This document shows, piece by piece, positions 18,017-27,096 of a stretch of DNA of 64,000 nucleotides (position 1 is its first letter; each line of letters opens with the position of its first letter). The position numbers were made by a program, and so were the translations under genes. The notes beneath the pieces are model-generated. The model was given only the letters and a program-made list of their open reading frames with translations, had not been told where the DNA came from and ran no database searches. Source of the stretch: Affinundibacterium amnicola (GTDB taxonomy: Bacteria > Pseudomonadota > Gammaproteobacteria > Burkholderiales > Burkholderiaceae_D); NCBI RefSeq assembly GCF_014284275.1, contig NZ_JACOFU010000003.1, positions 372,001 to 436,000 on the forward strand. Direction: 5' to 3'.

Positions 18017-20707
18017 ATGCGAAAACCAGCGCAAGACATGCCAGTAGGCACACCAGTTACCATCTATCGTAAAGATTACATCGCTCCTGGCTTTTGGGTC
18101 GATACTGTAGAAATGGGTTTCGACTTGCATCCACAACGTACCCATGTCGCAACGCGCATTACGATGCGCCGCAATCATGACAGTGCGGAAAAAGATTTGG
18201 TTTTGTTCGGCGAAGATATCAAGCTGCTGCAATTGCGTATGAATGGCGTGAATCTGAAAAAATCGGCTTACACTTTGAGTAAAGAGCGCTTGGTCATCAG
18301 TAATGCGCCAGACCAAGTCACGCTGGAAATTGAAACAGCGATCGCCGCCGACAAAAATACCACGATGTCTGGCCTCTACGTTTCCAACGGCAATTTCTTT
18401 ACACAATGTGAAGCTGAAGGTTTCCGTAAGATTACTTACTTCCCAGATCGTCCTGATGTGATGGCGAGTTATACCGTGATGTTACGCGGTGATAAAAAGC
18501 TGTATCCGGTATTGCTGTCGAATGGTAATTTGGTTGAGCAAGGTGATCTTGGTGATGGACGTCATTATGCGAAGTGGGAAGATCCATTCAAAAAGCCGTC
18601 ATATTTATTCGCCTTAGTCGCCGGTAAGTTGGTGTGCCAGGAAGAAAAATACAAACTCAAATCCGGCCGTAAGGTTTTGCTGCAAGTGTGGGTGGAAGAG
18701 GGCAATCTCGACAAAACTCAGCATGCGATGGATTCACTCAAAAATAGTATACGCTGGGATGAAGAGCGCTTTGGTTTGGAACTCGATCTTGATCGCTTCA
18801 TGATCGTTGCCACCAGCGATTTCAATATGGGCGCGATGGAAAACAAGGGCTTGAATATTTTCAACACCAAGTATGTGTTGGCGAATTCTCGTGTTGCTAC
18901 CGACACTGATTACGCTGGCATTGAATCGGTGGTTGGACATGAATACTTTCACAACTGGACTGGTAATCGCGTGACTTGCCGCGACTGGTTTCAATTGTCT
19001 TTGAAAGAAGGTTTGACGGTATTTCGTGATCAAGAATTTTCAGGTGATTTGGTTGGTAACGAGACAGGTCGCGCTGTTAAACGCATTGAAGATGTGCGTG
19101 TGCTACGTCAATTACAATTCCCTGAAGATGCAGGTCCGATGGCACATCCTGTGCGCCCCGATTCTTTTGTTGAAATCAATAATTTCTACACGGTGACCGT
19201 GTATGAAAAAGGCTCAGAAGTTGTGCGTATGTATTACACACTACTGGGTCATGATGGCTTCCGCAAAGGCATGGATTTGTACTTTCAGCGACATGATGGA
19301 CAGGCGGTGACTTGTGATGATTTTCGTGCCGCGATGGCGGATGCGAATGGACGTGATTTGAAGCAATTTGAACGTTGGTATAGCCAGGCCGGTACACCAC
19401 GCGTTAAGGCGCAAGCAAATTACGATGCAGCTGCCAAAACCTATACTTTGACGCTGAGCCAAACTTGTCCTAAGACAGCGGGACAGGTAAAGAAACTGCC
19501 TTTCCATATTCCGGTGGCGCTTGGTTTGATTGATGCTGAAGGAAACGATGTGGCCTTGCAATTGCAAGGAGACTCTGCGAGCAGTACGACCAAGGTCTTG
19601 GAATTGAAAGAAGCGCAGCAGAGTTTCGTGTTTGCGAATATTGATCGTGAAGTCACGCCATCCATCCTGCGCAATTTCTCTGCGCCTGTGATTTTGGAAT
19701 TCGAATACAGCGATGAGCAATTGGCGCATTTGCTGGCGCATGATAATGATCCATTTTGTCGCTGGGAAGCAGGACAGCGTTTAGCGATGCGTCGTTTGCT
19801 AAAGCTAGTTAATTCGGTTCAGCAAGGGGAGTCTTTACGCTTAGATGATTTGTTCATCAATGCTTTGCGCAAGACTTTAAACGATCAAAGTCTCGATCCT
19901 GCGTTCCGTGAATTGGTCTTGACCTTGCCGTCCGAAATCATGATCGCCGAAGAGATGGCAATTGCTGATCCCCAGAGTATTCACGCAGCGCGCCAATTTG
20001 TGCGGGCGACTTTAGCACAGCATTTAAAGGCCGATTTACTGCAAGCCTATCAAGATAATTTAACGCCAGGCAAATACAGTCCGGATGCACTATCCGCTGG
20101 TAAGCGCGCTTTGAAAAATTGCGCCTTGGCGTATTTGGTGGAATGGCCAGATACGGCGACGTATGCCCTGGCTCACACGCAGTATCAAGAAGCAGAAAAT
20201 ATGACTGATCGTATCGCTGCTTTAAACGCGATGTTGCATTGTTCATCGGCTCTCGACAAAGCACACAGCAAAACCCGTAAACAAGTCTTGGCGCATTTCT
20301 ATCAAGAGTTTGAAAGCGAAGCCTTGGTTATCGATAAATGGTTCACTTTGCAAGCTACTGCGCCAACAGCCGATGTCGAACAAGTACGAGTTCTGATGCA
20401 ACACAAAGCCTTTAGTATGAGTAACCCGAATCGTGCGCGTAGTTTGATTTTCGCATTCTGCAATGCCAATCCAGCGCGTTTCCATGCAGCTGATGGCAGC
20501 GGTTATAGCTTGTGGGCTGATTGTGTAGTCGCATTAAATAAACTCAATCCACAAGTCGCGGCACGTTTGGCGCGTAGTATGGATCGATGGACGAAATATC
20601 CAAAAGCGAATCAGGCATTGATGAAAGCCGCTTTGCAAAAAGTCGCTGCGACGAAGAATTTATCGAAGGATGTATTGGAAGTGATTACGAAAGCTTTAGC
20701 GGCATAA
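18017..20707 (+). CDS. pepN: aminopeptidase N (M1 family)
   Basis: PepN is a cytoplasmic zinc aminopeptidase that finishes degradation of peptides released by ATP-dependent proteases. The substrate-binding NMGAMENKGLNIFN motif lies near residues 270-280. The zinc site is HEYFHNWTGNR (His308, His312) with Glu331 in SLKEGLTVFRDQEF. The N-terminal TPVTIYRKDYIAPGFWVDTVEMGFDL and C-terminal superhelix (FCNANPARFHAADGSGYSLWAD) are typical of the proteobacterial PepN type. Length 896 residues is normal (about 870-900). The ATG at 18017 was preferred; the frame also runs upstream to a TTG at 17990 without family similarity. Confidence 0.97.
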   Translation: MRKPAQDMPVGTPVTIYRKDYIAPGFWVDTVEMGFDLHPQRTHVATRITMRRNHDSAEKDLVLFGEDIKLLQLRMNGVNLKKSAYTLSKERLVISNAPDQVTLEIETAIAADKNTTMSGLYVSNGNFFTQCEAEGFRKITYFPDRPDVMASYTVMLRGDKKLYPVLLSNGNLVEQGDLGDGRHYAKWEDPFKKPSYLFALVAGKLVCQEEKYKLKSGRKVLLQVWVEEGNLDKTQHAMDSLKNSIRWDEERFGLELDLDRFMIVATSDFNMGAMENKGLNIFNTKYVLANSRVATDTDYAGIESVVGHEYFHNWTGNRVTCRDWFQLSLKEGLTVFRDQEFSGDLVGNETGRAVKRIEDVRVLRQLQFPEDAGPMAHPVRPDSFVEINNFYTVTVYEKGSEVVRMYYTLLGHDGFRKGMDLYFQRHDGQAVTCDDFRAAMADANGRDLKQFERWYSQAGTPRVKAQANYDAAAKTYTLTLSQTCPKTAGQVKKLPFHIPVALGLIDAEGNDVALQLQGDSASSTTKVLELKEAQQSFVFANIDREVTPSILRNFSAPVILEFEYSDEQLAHLLAHDNDPFCRWEAGQRLAMRRLLKLVNSVQQGESLRLDDLFINALRKTLNDQSLDPAFRELVLTLPSEIMIAEEMAIADPQSIHAARQFVRATLAQHLKADLLQAYQDNLTPGKYSPDALSAGKRALKNCALAYLVEWPDTATYALAHTQYQEAENMTDRIAALNAMLHCSSALDKAHSKTRKQVLAHFYQEFESEALVIDKWFTLQATAPTADVEQVRVLMQHKAFSMSNPNRARSLIFAFCNANPARFHAADGSGYSLWADCVVALNKLNPQVAARLARSMDRWTKYPKANQALMKAALQKVAATKNLSKDVLEVITKALAA

Positions 20708-20723
20708 GTATCTGGATCTGTGT

Positions 20724-20742
20724 AGGGTGCGCAGTGCGCACC
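20724..20742 (+). repeat. REP-like palindrome after pepN
   Basis: GTAG followed by a palindrome GGTGCGC-AGT-GCGCACC (7-bp stem, 3-base loop). It begins with the same GTAGG head as the palindromes at 23711, 32795 and 34244. No T-run follows, so it is more REP-like than a terminator. Confidence 0.5.
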
Positions 20743-20837
20743 AAAACATCATGAAATCCGAATCAGTAATACGAGTCTCGGCTCAATTGTCTGCAAATTA
20801 CAAATTTTTATAAGATTTATTTTTAAGAAGGAAAAAT

Positions 20838-21842
20838 ATGAAACGCATTAGTCTGACCCGTTTTCTGGTCGAAGAGCAAAGGCTCAATAATAGTATCCCA
20901 GCTGAATTGCGCCTCTTAATTGAAGTCGTTGCACGCGCGTGTAAAACGATTAGCCATGCTGTTGGTAAAGGCGCACTCGGTGAAGTCTTAGGCACGGCAC
21001 ATTCAGAAAACGTGCAAGGCGAAGTGCAAAAGAAACTTGATATTTTGTCGAACGAAATTCTGTTAGAAGCCAATGAATGGGGCGGTCATTTAGCGGCGAT
21101 GGCATCGGAAGAAATGGAAACCATCCATCCAATTCCAAACCGTTATCCGCAAGGCGAATACATGCTCTTGTTCGATCCACTCGATGGTTCTAGTAATATC
21201 GATGTCAACGTATCCATCGGTACGATTTTCTCGGTCTTGAAAGCACCTGAAGGTATGGGGGCACCGACCGAGCAAGACTTCTTGCAAAAGGGCAGTCAAC
21301 AAGTCGCCGCTGGTTATGCAATTTATGGCCCGCAAACCATGTTGATATTCACCACGGGAAATGGCGTTAATTGCTTTACCTTGGATCGTGAAATGGGTTC
21401 ATGGGTGCTGACAGAACGGAATATCCAAATCCCAGCAGACACCCAAGAATTCGCCATCAATATGTCCAACGTGCGCCATTGGTATCCACCAGTCACGCGT
21501 TATGTTGACGAGATGTTGGCAGGTAAAACAGGCCCACTTAACAAAAACTACAATATGCGCTGGATCGCCTCGATGGTCGCCGACGTGCATCGTATCTTGC
21601 ATCGCGGCGGCATCTTCATGTACCCAGCCGACAAGCGTGAACCGGACAAGGCTGGCAAATTGCGCTTGATGTATGAAGCGAATCCTATGTCGATGATCGT
21701 TGAACAAGCAGGTGGTGCATCGACCGACGGCAAACAACGCATGCTCGATATTCAACCGACTGCTTTGCACCAACGTGTGCCAGTGTTCTTGGGTTCTAAA
21801 AATGAAGTGGAATTGGTGACGCGTTATCATTCAGAAGCGTAA
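20838..21842 (+). CDS. fbp: class I fructose-1,6-bisphosphatase
   Basis: Removes the 1-phosphate of fructose-1,6-bisphosphate in gluconeogenesis. The 334-residue product matches class I FBPase: [11 protein letters not shown] at the N-terminus, the metal-binding region with EEMETI and [23 protein letters not shown] (Asp residues and [10 protein letters not shown] core near 115-125), [55 protein letters not shown], and the C-terminal [24 protein letters not shown] precedes the ATG. It follows pepN by 130 bases; pepN-fbp adjacency is common in betaproteobacteria. Confidence 0.97.
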   Translation: MKRISLTRFLVEEQRLNNSIPAELRLLIEVVARACKTISHAVGKGALGEVLGTAHSENVQGEVQKKLDILSNEILLEANEWGGHLAAMASEEMETIHPIPNRYPQGEYMLLFDPLDGSSNIDVNVSIGTIFSVLKAPEGMGAPTEQDFLQKGSQQVAAGYAIYGPQTMLIFTTGNGVNCFTLDREMGSWVLTERNIQIPADTQEFAINMSNVRHWYPPVTRYVDEMLAGKTGPLNKNYNMRWIASMVADVHRILHRGGIFMYPADKREPDKAGKLRLMYEANPMSMIVEQAGGASTDGKQRMLDIQPTALHQRVPVFLGSKNEVELVTRYHSEA

Positions 21843-21872
21843 GCTTAATTTTGGAATTTAATCGGAGGGTGT

Positions 21873-22202
21873 ATGAAGACCATACTATTGTTTTTTGTGG
21901 CTATGTTCTTTTCGATACAGAGTTTTGCGCAGGCAGTCGTCATTGATGTACGTACCCCCTCAGAATATGCGGAAAAACATATTTCCGGCGCGATTAATAT
22001 TGATCATTCGGTCATCGCGACGGAGATTCAGAAACTGAAGTTGGCGAAAGAAGACAAGATTATTTTGTATTGTCGTTCTGGGCGTCGCTCCGGCATCGCT
22101 CTGGAAACGCTCAAAAAATTAGGCTTTGAAAATCTTGAAAATTATGGCGGACTTGAAGAGGCGCAAGTTCGCTTGTTGAATCGGGATGTCATCAAGAAGT
22201 AG
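21873..22202 (+). CDS. periplasmic rhodanese-like protein (PspE type)
   Basis: A single-domain rhodanese of 109 residues with a signal peptide (MKTILLFFVAMFFSIQSFAQA). The domain has VIDVRTPSEYAEKHISGAINIDH near the start and the active-site loop CRSGRRSG with catalytic Cys near residue 69, then LENYGGLEE. This fits exported sulfurtransferases such as PspE. It is preceded by CGGAGGG as ribosome site and lies 30 bases after fbp, so cotranscription is possible though functionally unrelated. The biological sulphur donor is unknown. Confidence 0.88.
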   Translation: MKTILLFFVAMFFSIQSFAQAVVIDVRTPSEYAEKHISGAINIDHSVIATEIQKLKLAKEDKIILYCRSGRRSGIALETLKKLGFENLENYGGLEEAQVRLLNRDVIKK

Positions 22203-22227
22203 CTATCTCATCAATTTTCTTGTTAAA

Positions 22228-22271
22228 ACTCAAGGTTTTTTTTCCGCTATCGGCAAGTAATAGCCTTGAGT
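22228..22271 (-). terminator. possible terminator overlapping the end of the M28 peptidase gene
   Basis: An 8-bp inverted repeat, read on the minus strand ACTCAAGG ... CCTTGAGT, spans the last codons of the peptidase gene and is followed on that strand by TTTTAAC. The loop is long (28 bases, including an A8 run), so the structure is weak; on the plus strand the T8 run at about 22236 may also help to end the rhodanese transcript. Confidence 0.35.
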
Positions 22272-23672
22272 ATTCAACTCCTCCGGCGCATTCGCAATTT
22301 CATATGCTATCAAGGCCATCACGATGGCTGAATATTGTTGCGCAGTGCGAAATGGCAGCACTTTTTCATAGGTATCGAGCACAGTGTGATGTACTTGCGG
22401 GTAATCAAAATCAGTGCTGCTGATTAAGCGTGGTGTAGGTACTCGTTTTTGCGTAAAGGCGGCATCGTCACTACCACGATTGCCACGAAAAGCTGCGGTG
22501 CTATCGCGCGCTTTGTCGTTAATCACTGCTTCAAATTCAAAGATGGGATGTACGCCTTGCAAATCTAGGCTCACGCGCTCAAAACTACTTTTCCACATAC
22601 TAGGAATAGTGATACCCGTGATCGCCCCAGGTGCGCTATCACGATTGAGCATCATCAGAATTTTGGGTAAGTCTTTGGCGTGCGATTCCACATAGGCATA
22701 TGCACCTTTCAAACCTAATTCCTCGCCCGCAAATCCTAGCATGACGATGCTGCGACGGGGTTTGACGCCGGCTTGTGCCAATAGGCGCATCGCTTCCATT
22801 ACTGTGGCAAAACCTGCGCCATTATCTGCCGCGCCTGTGCCACCATCAAAGCTATCGAGATGTGCACCGAGCACGATGATTTCATCTGCTTTGTCAGAGC
22901 CGGGGAGTATGGCGACGACATTATGATAGTTGACTGGTCCGGGATAAAACCAATTGCGGATATCAAATTCTAAGATGACTTTTTCGCCCTGTTGGATGCG
23001 TTTTTGAATCGCTTGATATTGACTAGCGGCGAGTTTGATATCGGGTAGCGCCGGTAAATTTTCCCAGCTAGTCGGGGCACTGGTCGAAATGTGCATAGGC
23101 TCTTCGGCGGACTGTATCGTGCCTAATGCACCAGCCTCGATTAATTTTTGTGTCAGGATTTTCGCTTTGTAAATTAACTCGCCGTCGCGTCCGCCAGCGC
23201 TTTCGCCGGGTATCAATACCCAAGCGCCTTTAAATTCTTTCAGGCGCTGTTCTAATTCGATATTGTTAGGTGGGGCTATCATCGCGATACCAGTTTGTAT
23301 GCCTTTGGTTCCTGATGAATATGATGGCGTCGCAAAATTCAGTGTTTGTGGCGAAGCACCCAATATTTGGCCAAACCAGGGGCCGCGATTAAAGCCTAGC
23401 GGCATTTGCCCGGCAACTTCTAACTCTGCCTTCATGCCAACTTGCTTACCCCAGTGATTCAATTGATTTGCCGCCCACGCTGCTGCGTGGGTATACGCAT
23501 CGCTACCAGTAGTGCGCCCGCCGAAGCGGTTCGACAAAATATCCAGATGCTGCATCACTTGTGGATCGGTTTTTCCGATAGCGATAATGCGCTGGGCGGT
23601 GGCATCTTGCGCTTGACTCGAGGTGCTGTAGAAGCTAATGCCGATGAAGATTGTAAACAGGAATTTTGTCAT
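22230..23672 (-). CDS. M28-family zinc metallopeptidase, exported
   Basis: An exported aminopeptidase or carboxypeptidase of clan MH. It has a signal peptide (MTKFLFTIFIGISFYSTSSQAQ), an N-terminal LSNRFGGRTTGSDAYTHAAAWA typical of M28 peptidases, an inserted PA-like domain (about residues 130-240, KGAWVLIPGESAGG), and the catalytic core: first zinc ligand in LGAHLDSFDGGTGAADNGAGFA, catalytic and ligand Glu in GFAGEELGLKGA, and Asp in LNRDSAPG; a late His-rich QVHHTVLDTYE supplies the last ligand. All expected ligands are present, so the enzyme should be active. Length 480 is normal. A REPIN-like palindrome lies just upstream. Confidence 0.9.
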   Translation of the reverse strand: MTKFLFTIFIGISFYSTSSQAQDATAQRIIAIGKTDPQVMQHLDILSNRFGGRTTGSDAYTHAAAWAANQLNHWGKQVGMKAELEVAGQMPLGFNRGPWFGQILGASPQTLNFATPSYSSGTKGIQTGIAMIAPPNNIELEQRLKEFKGAWVLIPGESAGGRDGELIYKAKILTQKLIEAGALGTIQSAEEPMHISTSAPTSWENLPALPDIKLAASQYQAIQKRIQQGEKVILEFDIRNWFYPGPVNYHNVVAILPGSDKADEIIVLGAHLDSFDGGTGAADNGAGFATVMEAMRLLAQAGVKPRRSIVMLGFAGEELGLKGAYAYVESHAKDLPKILMMLNRDSAPGAITGITIPSMWKSSFERVSLDLQGVHPIFEFEAVINDKARDSTAAFRGNRGSDDAAFTQKRVPTPRLISSTDFDYPQVHHTVLDTYEKVLPFRTAQQYSAIVMALIAYEIANAPEELNTQGYYLPIAEKKP

Positions 23673-23710
23673 GGTTTTATTTGATGTGTGTCTACTATTT
23701 AAGCGATCTC

Positions 23711-23779
23711 GTAGGGCGGGTGCAACCCGCGCTGCTTAGGTGCTCGATGACTTGGCGGCGCGGGTTGCACCCGCCCTAC
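23711..23779. repeat. REPIN-like inverted doublet of REP sequences
   Basis: Two perfect 22-base arms in opposite orientation: the left begins GTAGGGCGGGTGCAACCCGC (23711-23732) and the right (23758-23779) is its exact reverse complement. Each arm contains its own palindrome GCGGGT-GCA-ACCCGC after a GTAG head, and the arms are separated by 25 bases. GTAG plus palindrome is the signature of REP sequences mobilised by RAYT transposases; the doublet form is a REPIN. No RAYT gene is in the window. Confidence 0.75.
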
Positions 23780-23805
23780 AATTTTGCATTCTCAACTTGA
23801 AAAAA

Positions 23806-24798
23806 TTACTGATCCCGACCGGACAGCGTTTGAACGAAAGCAGGCAACTCACCCTTATCTCTTGCCGTAATTGCTTTTGTTAATTTAGCCGAGCGCAGAA
23901 TAGGATTCGTACTCACTAATTTTTCATATGCACGCAGCACGCCTTCCAATCCAGCGAGATCATAGGCAGCTTGTTTTTCGGCTAGTGTAGGATTATTGAT
24001 TTGAAAGGCAATCGCACTGGCACAAAATTGGAAATAGAGTTGCGCACGTAATTCTGTTGGCGCTGCCGTTTTTAACCAATTAGCGACCGCACCCGTGTTG
24101 AAAGTAAGATCGGGAATATCAGCAATCCATTGATCTAACCAGACATTGTTTTGCTCAAATACGAGCTGTAAATTTTTCTCAGCATCGACTGCAATTTTGA
24201 CGGCATGCGCACGCTCTTCGGCGGTGGATGGGCCACGTTCTTGTGGTGCGACGACAGGAATGACTGCGGGTAGACTGGTAGCCGCGGAGCGTGTGCCATT
24301 CACAGGCTTGGTCGTATCATCGTCATCCGTTCCGCCATCGGCTCGACGCACCTGTCGAGTGCCAATCAGCGTATTGGTTTCTGCATTCAGTGTCCAGATG
24401 ACTTTGACTTCGGTATCGACAGCTTTGCCTTTGCCAGTCGTGTGTGTGCGTATGGTGCTATGCGCGAATACGGCTTGCGCATTTTGCAGCTCTCCTTGCA
24501 TTTCTCGTGTGCTGCGTCCTATGCCTTTATCGTCTAGCCAGACTATATTCGCAGTCAATTGTTGCGGTGCCGCTTTGTTCTTGGGAGCGATCTTCATGAC
24601 GCCATAGCCCATAACGTCTTTCTCGTTTTCTGTTCCGATTACCGTTTGAAAATTCCATAGACCGAGCAATGGCGTATTCGTGTTTGTGCTTGTATTCGCA
24701 TTTGTATTCGATTGCGCGTTAGCGATACCAAGAAAACTGACACCGTTAAGAATTAGCAAGCTTGCGATTATTTTGTATGGAGTTTTTAAGATAGGCAT
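23806..24798 (-). CDS. exported protein of unknown function
   Basis: A 330-residue product with a signal peptide (PILKTPYKIIASLLILNGVSFLGIANAQ) and a low-complexity Asn/Thr linker (SNTNANTSTNTNTP). The first domain (about 40-150) looks beta-rich: GLWNFQTVIG, YGVMKIAP, LTANIVWLDDKG, LIGTRQVRRADGG. A Pro/Thr linker leads to a helical C-terminal half with LQLVFEQNNVWLDQWIADIPDL and LRAQLYFQFCASAIAFQ. No family recognised. The ATG at 24798 was chosen because AGGAA lies 6 bases before it and it opens the signal peptide; the frame runs 40 codons further upstream. A divergent promoter region separates it from the decarboxylase operon. Confidence 0.7.
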   Translation of the reverse strand: MPILKTPYKIIASLLILNGVSFLGIANAQSNTNANTSTNTNTPLLGLWNFQTVIGTENEKDVMGYGVMKIAPKNKAAPQQLTANIVWLDDKGIGRSTREMQGELQNAQAVFAHSTIRTHTTGKGKAVDTEVKVIWTLNAETNTLIGTRQVRRADGGTDDDDTTKPVNGTRSAATSLPAVIPVVAPQERGPSTAEERAHAVKIAVDAEKNLQLVFEQNNVWLDQWIADIPDLTFNTGAVANWLKTAAPTELRAQLYFQFCASAIAFQINNPTLAEKQAAYDLAGLEGVLRAYEKLVSTNPILRSAKLTKAITARDKGELPAFVQTLSGRDQ

Positions 24799-25318
24799 GG
24801 CGTGTTCCTGATCGAGAGGTAAATGTGTCGAGATTGTGATATGCGCGTGCGAAGAGTTGCAGATTCTACGGATGTGCAATCGATTAACTAGCGAATTCAG
24901 ACCAAAGCTCGAATACATGGCTTAAGCGGGCAATAACTCGGATAAACGGTGAAATTTGAAAAGTAGCTCAGTTGACCAATGTTGATGGCGCACTTCAGGC
25001 CAGCTTCTTACGTGTAAGTAGGCGTTTAACGCGTTAAATCTGAGGGGCAGGATTTAGCTTGAGTTGCCCACAGCTCAAATGCTCGGTATCCATTCATCTC
25101 TATTTACATCGTTTTTATTCAAGATGGATCATGCACTTTTCAGTGCTTGCATCGCTTGGCATGCAAATTGCTAAGTTTTAAATATTGAAATGCATTGTTC
25201 AGTATGTTGAAACCTCTCTTCCATGGATGAAATGAGTCGATTCAACATGCGGATCATAAATCAATCACGTGTCGACAATAAGCCGACAATAAGTCGACAA
25301 CAAGCCGAGGAAAATACC
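24799..25318. promoter_or_regulatory. divergent control region before the decarboxylase-oxidase operon
   Basis: About 520 bases without a convincing gene. It contains a short hairpin GCACT-TTTC-AGTGC (25133-25146) and a neighbouring inverted repeat TTGCAT (25147-25152) / ATGCAA (25161-25166), either of which could be an operator, and, close to the decarboxylase start, a set of 11-bp direct repeats annotated separately. Confidence 0.4.
25271..25314 (+). repeat. four 11-bp direct repeats in the decarboxylase leader
   Basis: Consecutive units GTCGACAATAA, GCCGACAATAA, GTCGACAACAA and GCCGAGGAAAA. The last unit has become the ribosome-binding site (GAGGAAA) of the decarboxylase gene five bases further on. 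The first three differ by only one or two bases. Confidence 0.75.
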
Positions 25319-27046
25319 ATGAGCCGTCAAGTCTTTACCGTAGCTGATTACCTGTTAACCCGTTTATTGCAATTGAATGTCACCGATGTTTTTCAAATTC
25401 CCGGTGACTATGTCAAACACTTCACGCAAGCTTTGGAAGTGTTCGATGGCATCAAAACCATCGGTGCAGTCAATGAGCTTGATGCGACTTACGCTGCCGA
25501 TGCGTATGCACGCACTAGGGGCTTAGCCGCAGTGTCTTTGCAATATGGCGTGAGTACATTTAGCGCTTTAAATGCTGTCGCAGGTGCTTATGTAGAACGT
25601 AGCCCTATCGTCGTGATTAGCGCTTGCCCAGGCGCGGATATGCGCAATCAGACCAATATGTATGGCATGATTTTTCACCATTCCACGGGTAATTTGGCGG
25701 CTGATCAGAATGTATTTGAAAATGTCACCGTAGCGTCTGAAACACTGAGTACTTCGGTCGGTGCCGCAGAAAAAATTGATGCCTTGTTGACCGCCGCACT
25801 AACTCATCAACGTCCTGTGTACATCGCTTGTTATAAAGAGGTTTGGGGTGAAGCTTGTCCACGTCCATCGACAACGCCATTAAAAGCACAGAGCATCCAC
25901 AGCGAAGCATTAGCTTTAGAAAATGCGGTAGAGCTGGCATGGTCGCAGATCACTGCGGCGAAAAAACCTTTGATCTTTGCCGGTGTTGAGGTATTACGAT
26001 TTGGATTGAGTAAGCTCTTACAAAAAATCATCGATGCCAGCGGCATGCTCTACACCACGACAACTTTAGGAAAAACCGTGGTCGACGAAGTGGGTGAACA
26101 ATTTATTGGCACCTATGCCGATCAGGCATCGATTGCTAGCGTCATCACCACGGTGGAAGAGGCCGACTGTATCATTTCACTCGGAACCATACTCACCGAC
26201 GATTATCTGTGGCTGATGGAAAACAAATATCCGCAAATGATACAAAGCTCAATAGGGCAAATGCGAGTAGGTTACTTTCAATACGAAGGCGTGATGATGC
26301 AAGATTTTATGGAGGCTTTGTTAAAACGCTTTCAGAAATCCAAAGCCTATCCTTTAAGAGTCAAAGCGCCTGTAAAACCAATTTACCCTGAGCCTTGGGT
26401 TTCAAACTCGGACGCACGTTGGAATGACAAACCCGAAGTCATCACCTACAACCGTTTCTTCCAACACACCATGAAGTTCTTGCAGGATCAAAAGATGATG
26501 GACGACATCGTTATGGTGTATGGCGTCAGTAGTGCGATGTACGTAGCAAGTAATGCGATAGGAATGAAGCAAGGTAGCTATATCAGCTCCGCCGCCTGGC
26601 AATGTATAGGTTTTGAAACCGGTGCAGCATCGGGCGCGCAATTGGGCAGTGGCAAACGTGCCTTGACGATAGCTGGCGACGGCGGTTTTATGATGGTCTG
26701 TCAATCGCTGTCGACATTGGCACGCAATAAGTTGAATTCAGTGATCTTCGTCATGAGTAATGGCGTTTATGCGATTGAACAAGTGTATGTCGATATGAGC
26801 GCTTTTGAAGCTGGCCCGCAACACAAATTTGATAGCTTCGATATCTTGCCGAAATGGGATTACATGGCACTGGCGCAAGCCTTTGGTGCTAAAGGTTTTA
26901 AAGTTGAAACGGTAGAGGAATTACAGCGCGTTCTACCACTGATTAAGAAAATCAAGTCGCAGCCTATTTTGGTGGAAGTCTGTATTCCAGAAAAAGATTT
27001 ACCACAGCAAATGGCACGTTTGGGTAACGAAACTTTACCGGTGTAA
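25319..27046 (+). CDS. thiamine-diphosphate 2-keto-acid decarboxylase (indolepyruvate/pyruvate decarboxylase type)
   Basis: The 575-residue enzyme has the three-domain layout of the ThDP decarboxylases. The N-terminal pyrimidine-binding domain carries DVFQIPGDYVKHF and the activating Glu in GAVNELDATYAADAYAR (near residue 53), and the paired His of keto-acid decarboxylases in MIFHHSTGN (near 121). The C-terminal domain has the diphosphate site AGDGGFMMVCQSLSTLAR (GDG at 453-455) ending FVMSNGVYAIEQ, where the usual NN is SN. The HH pair favours keto-acid decarboxylation over acetolactate synthesis. GAGGAAA precedes the ATG; the frame extends upstream to 25223 across the repeats. The next gene encodes an amino-acid oxidase that could supply its substrate. 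Aromatic or branched keto acids are plausible; the exact substrate is unknown. Confidence 0.85.
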   Translation: MSRQVFTVADYLLTRLLQLNVTDVFQIPGDYVKHFTQALEVFDGIKTIGAVNELDATYAADAYARTRGLAAVSLQYGVSTFSALNAVAGAYVERSPIVVISACPGADMRNQTNMYGMIFHHSTGNLAADQNVFENVTVASETLSTSVGAAEKIDALLTAALTHQRPVYIACYKEVWGEACPRPSTTPLKAQSIHSEALALENAVELAWSQITAAKKPLIFAGVEVLRFGLSKLLQKIIDASGMLYTTTTLGKTVVDEVGEQFIGTYADQASIASVITTVEEADCIISLGTILTDDYLWLMENKYPQMIQSSIGQMRVGYFQYEGVMMQDFMEALLKRFQKSKAYPLRVKAPVKPIYPEPWVSNSDARWNDKPEVITYNRFFQHTMKFLQDQKMMDDIVMVYGVSSAMYVASNAIGMKQGSYISSAAWQCIGFETGAASGAQLGSGKRALTIAGDGGFMMVCQSLSTLARNKLNSVIFVMSNGVYAIEQVYVDMSAFEAGPQHKFDSFDILPKWDYMALAQAFGAKGFKVETVEELQRVLPLIKKIKSQPILVEVCIPEKDLPQQMARLGNETLPV

Positions 27047-27096
27047 GCATGCGTCTATTTATCAGTAAGCTATCTATCATTTATTAGGAGATTCTC

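Noticed and set aside
24146..24607. A 153-codon plus-strand frame
   Set aside because: Antisense to the exported protein at 23806-24798; Ser/Val/Arg-rich composition is typical of a shadow frame.
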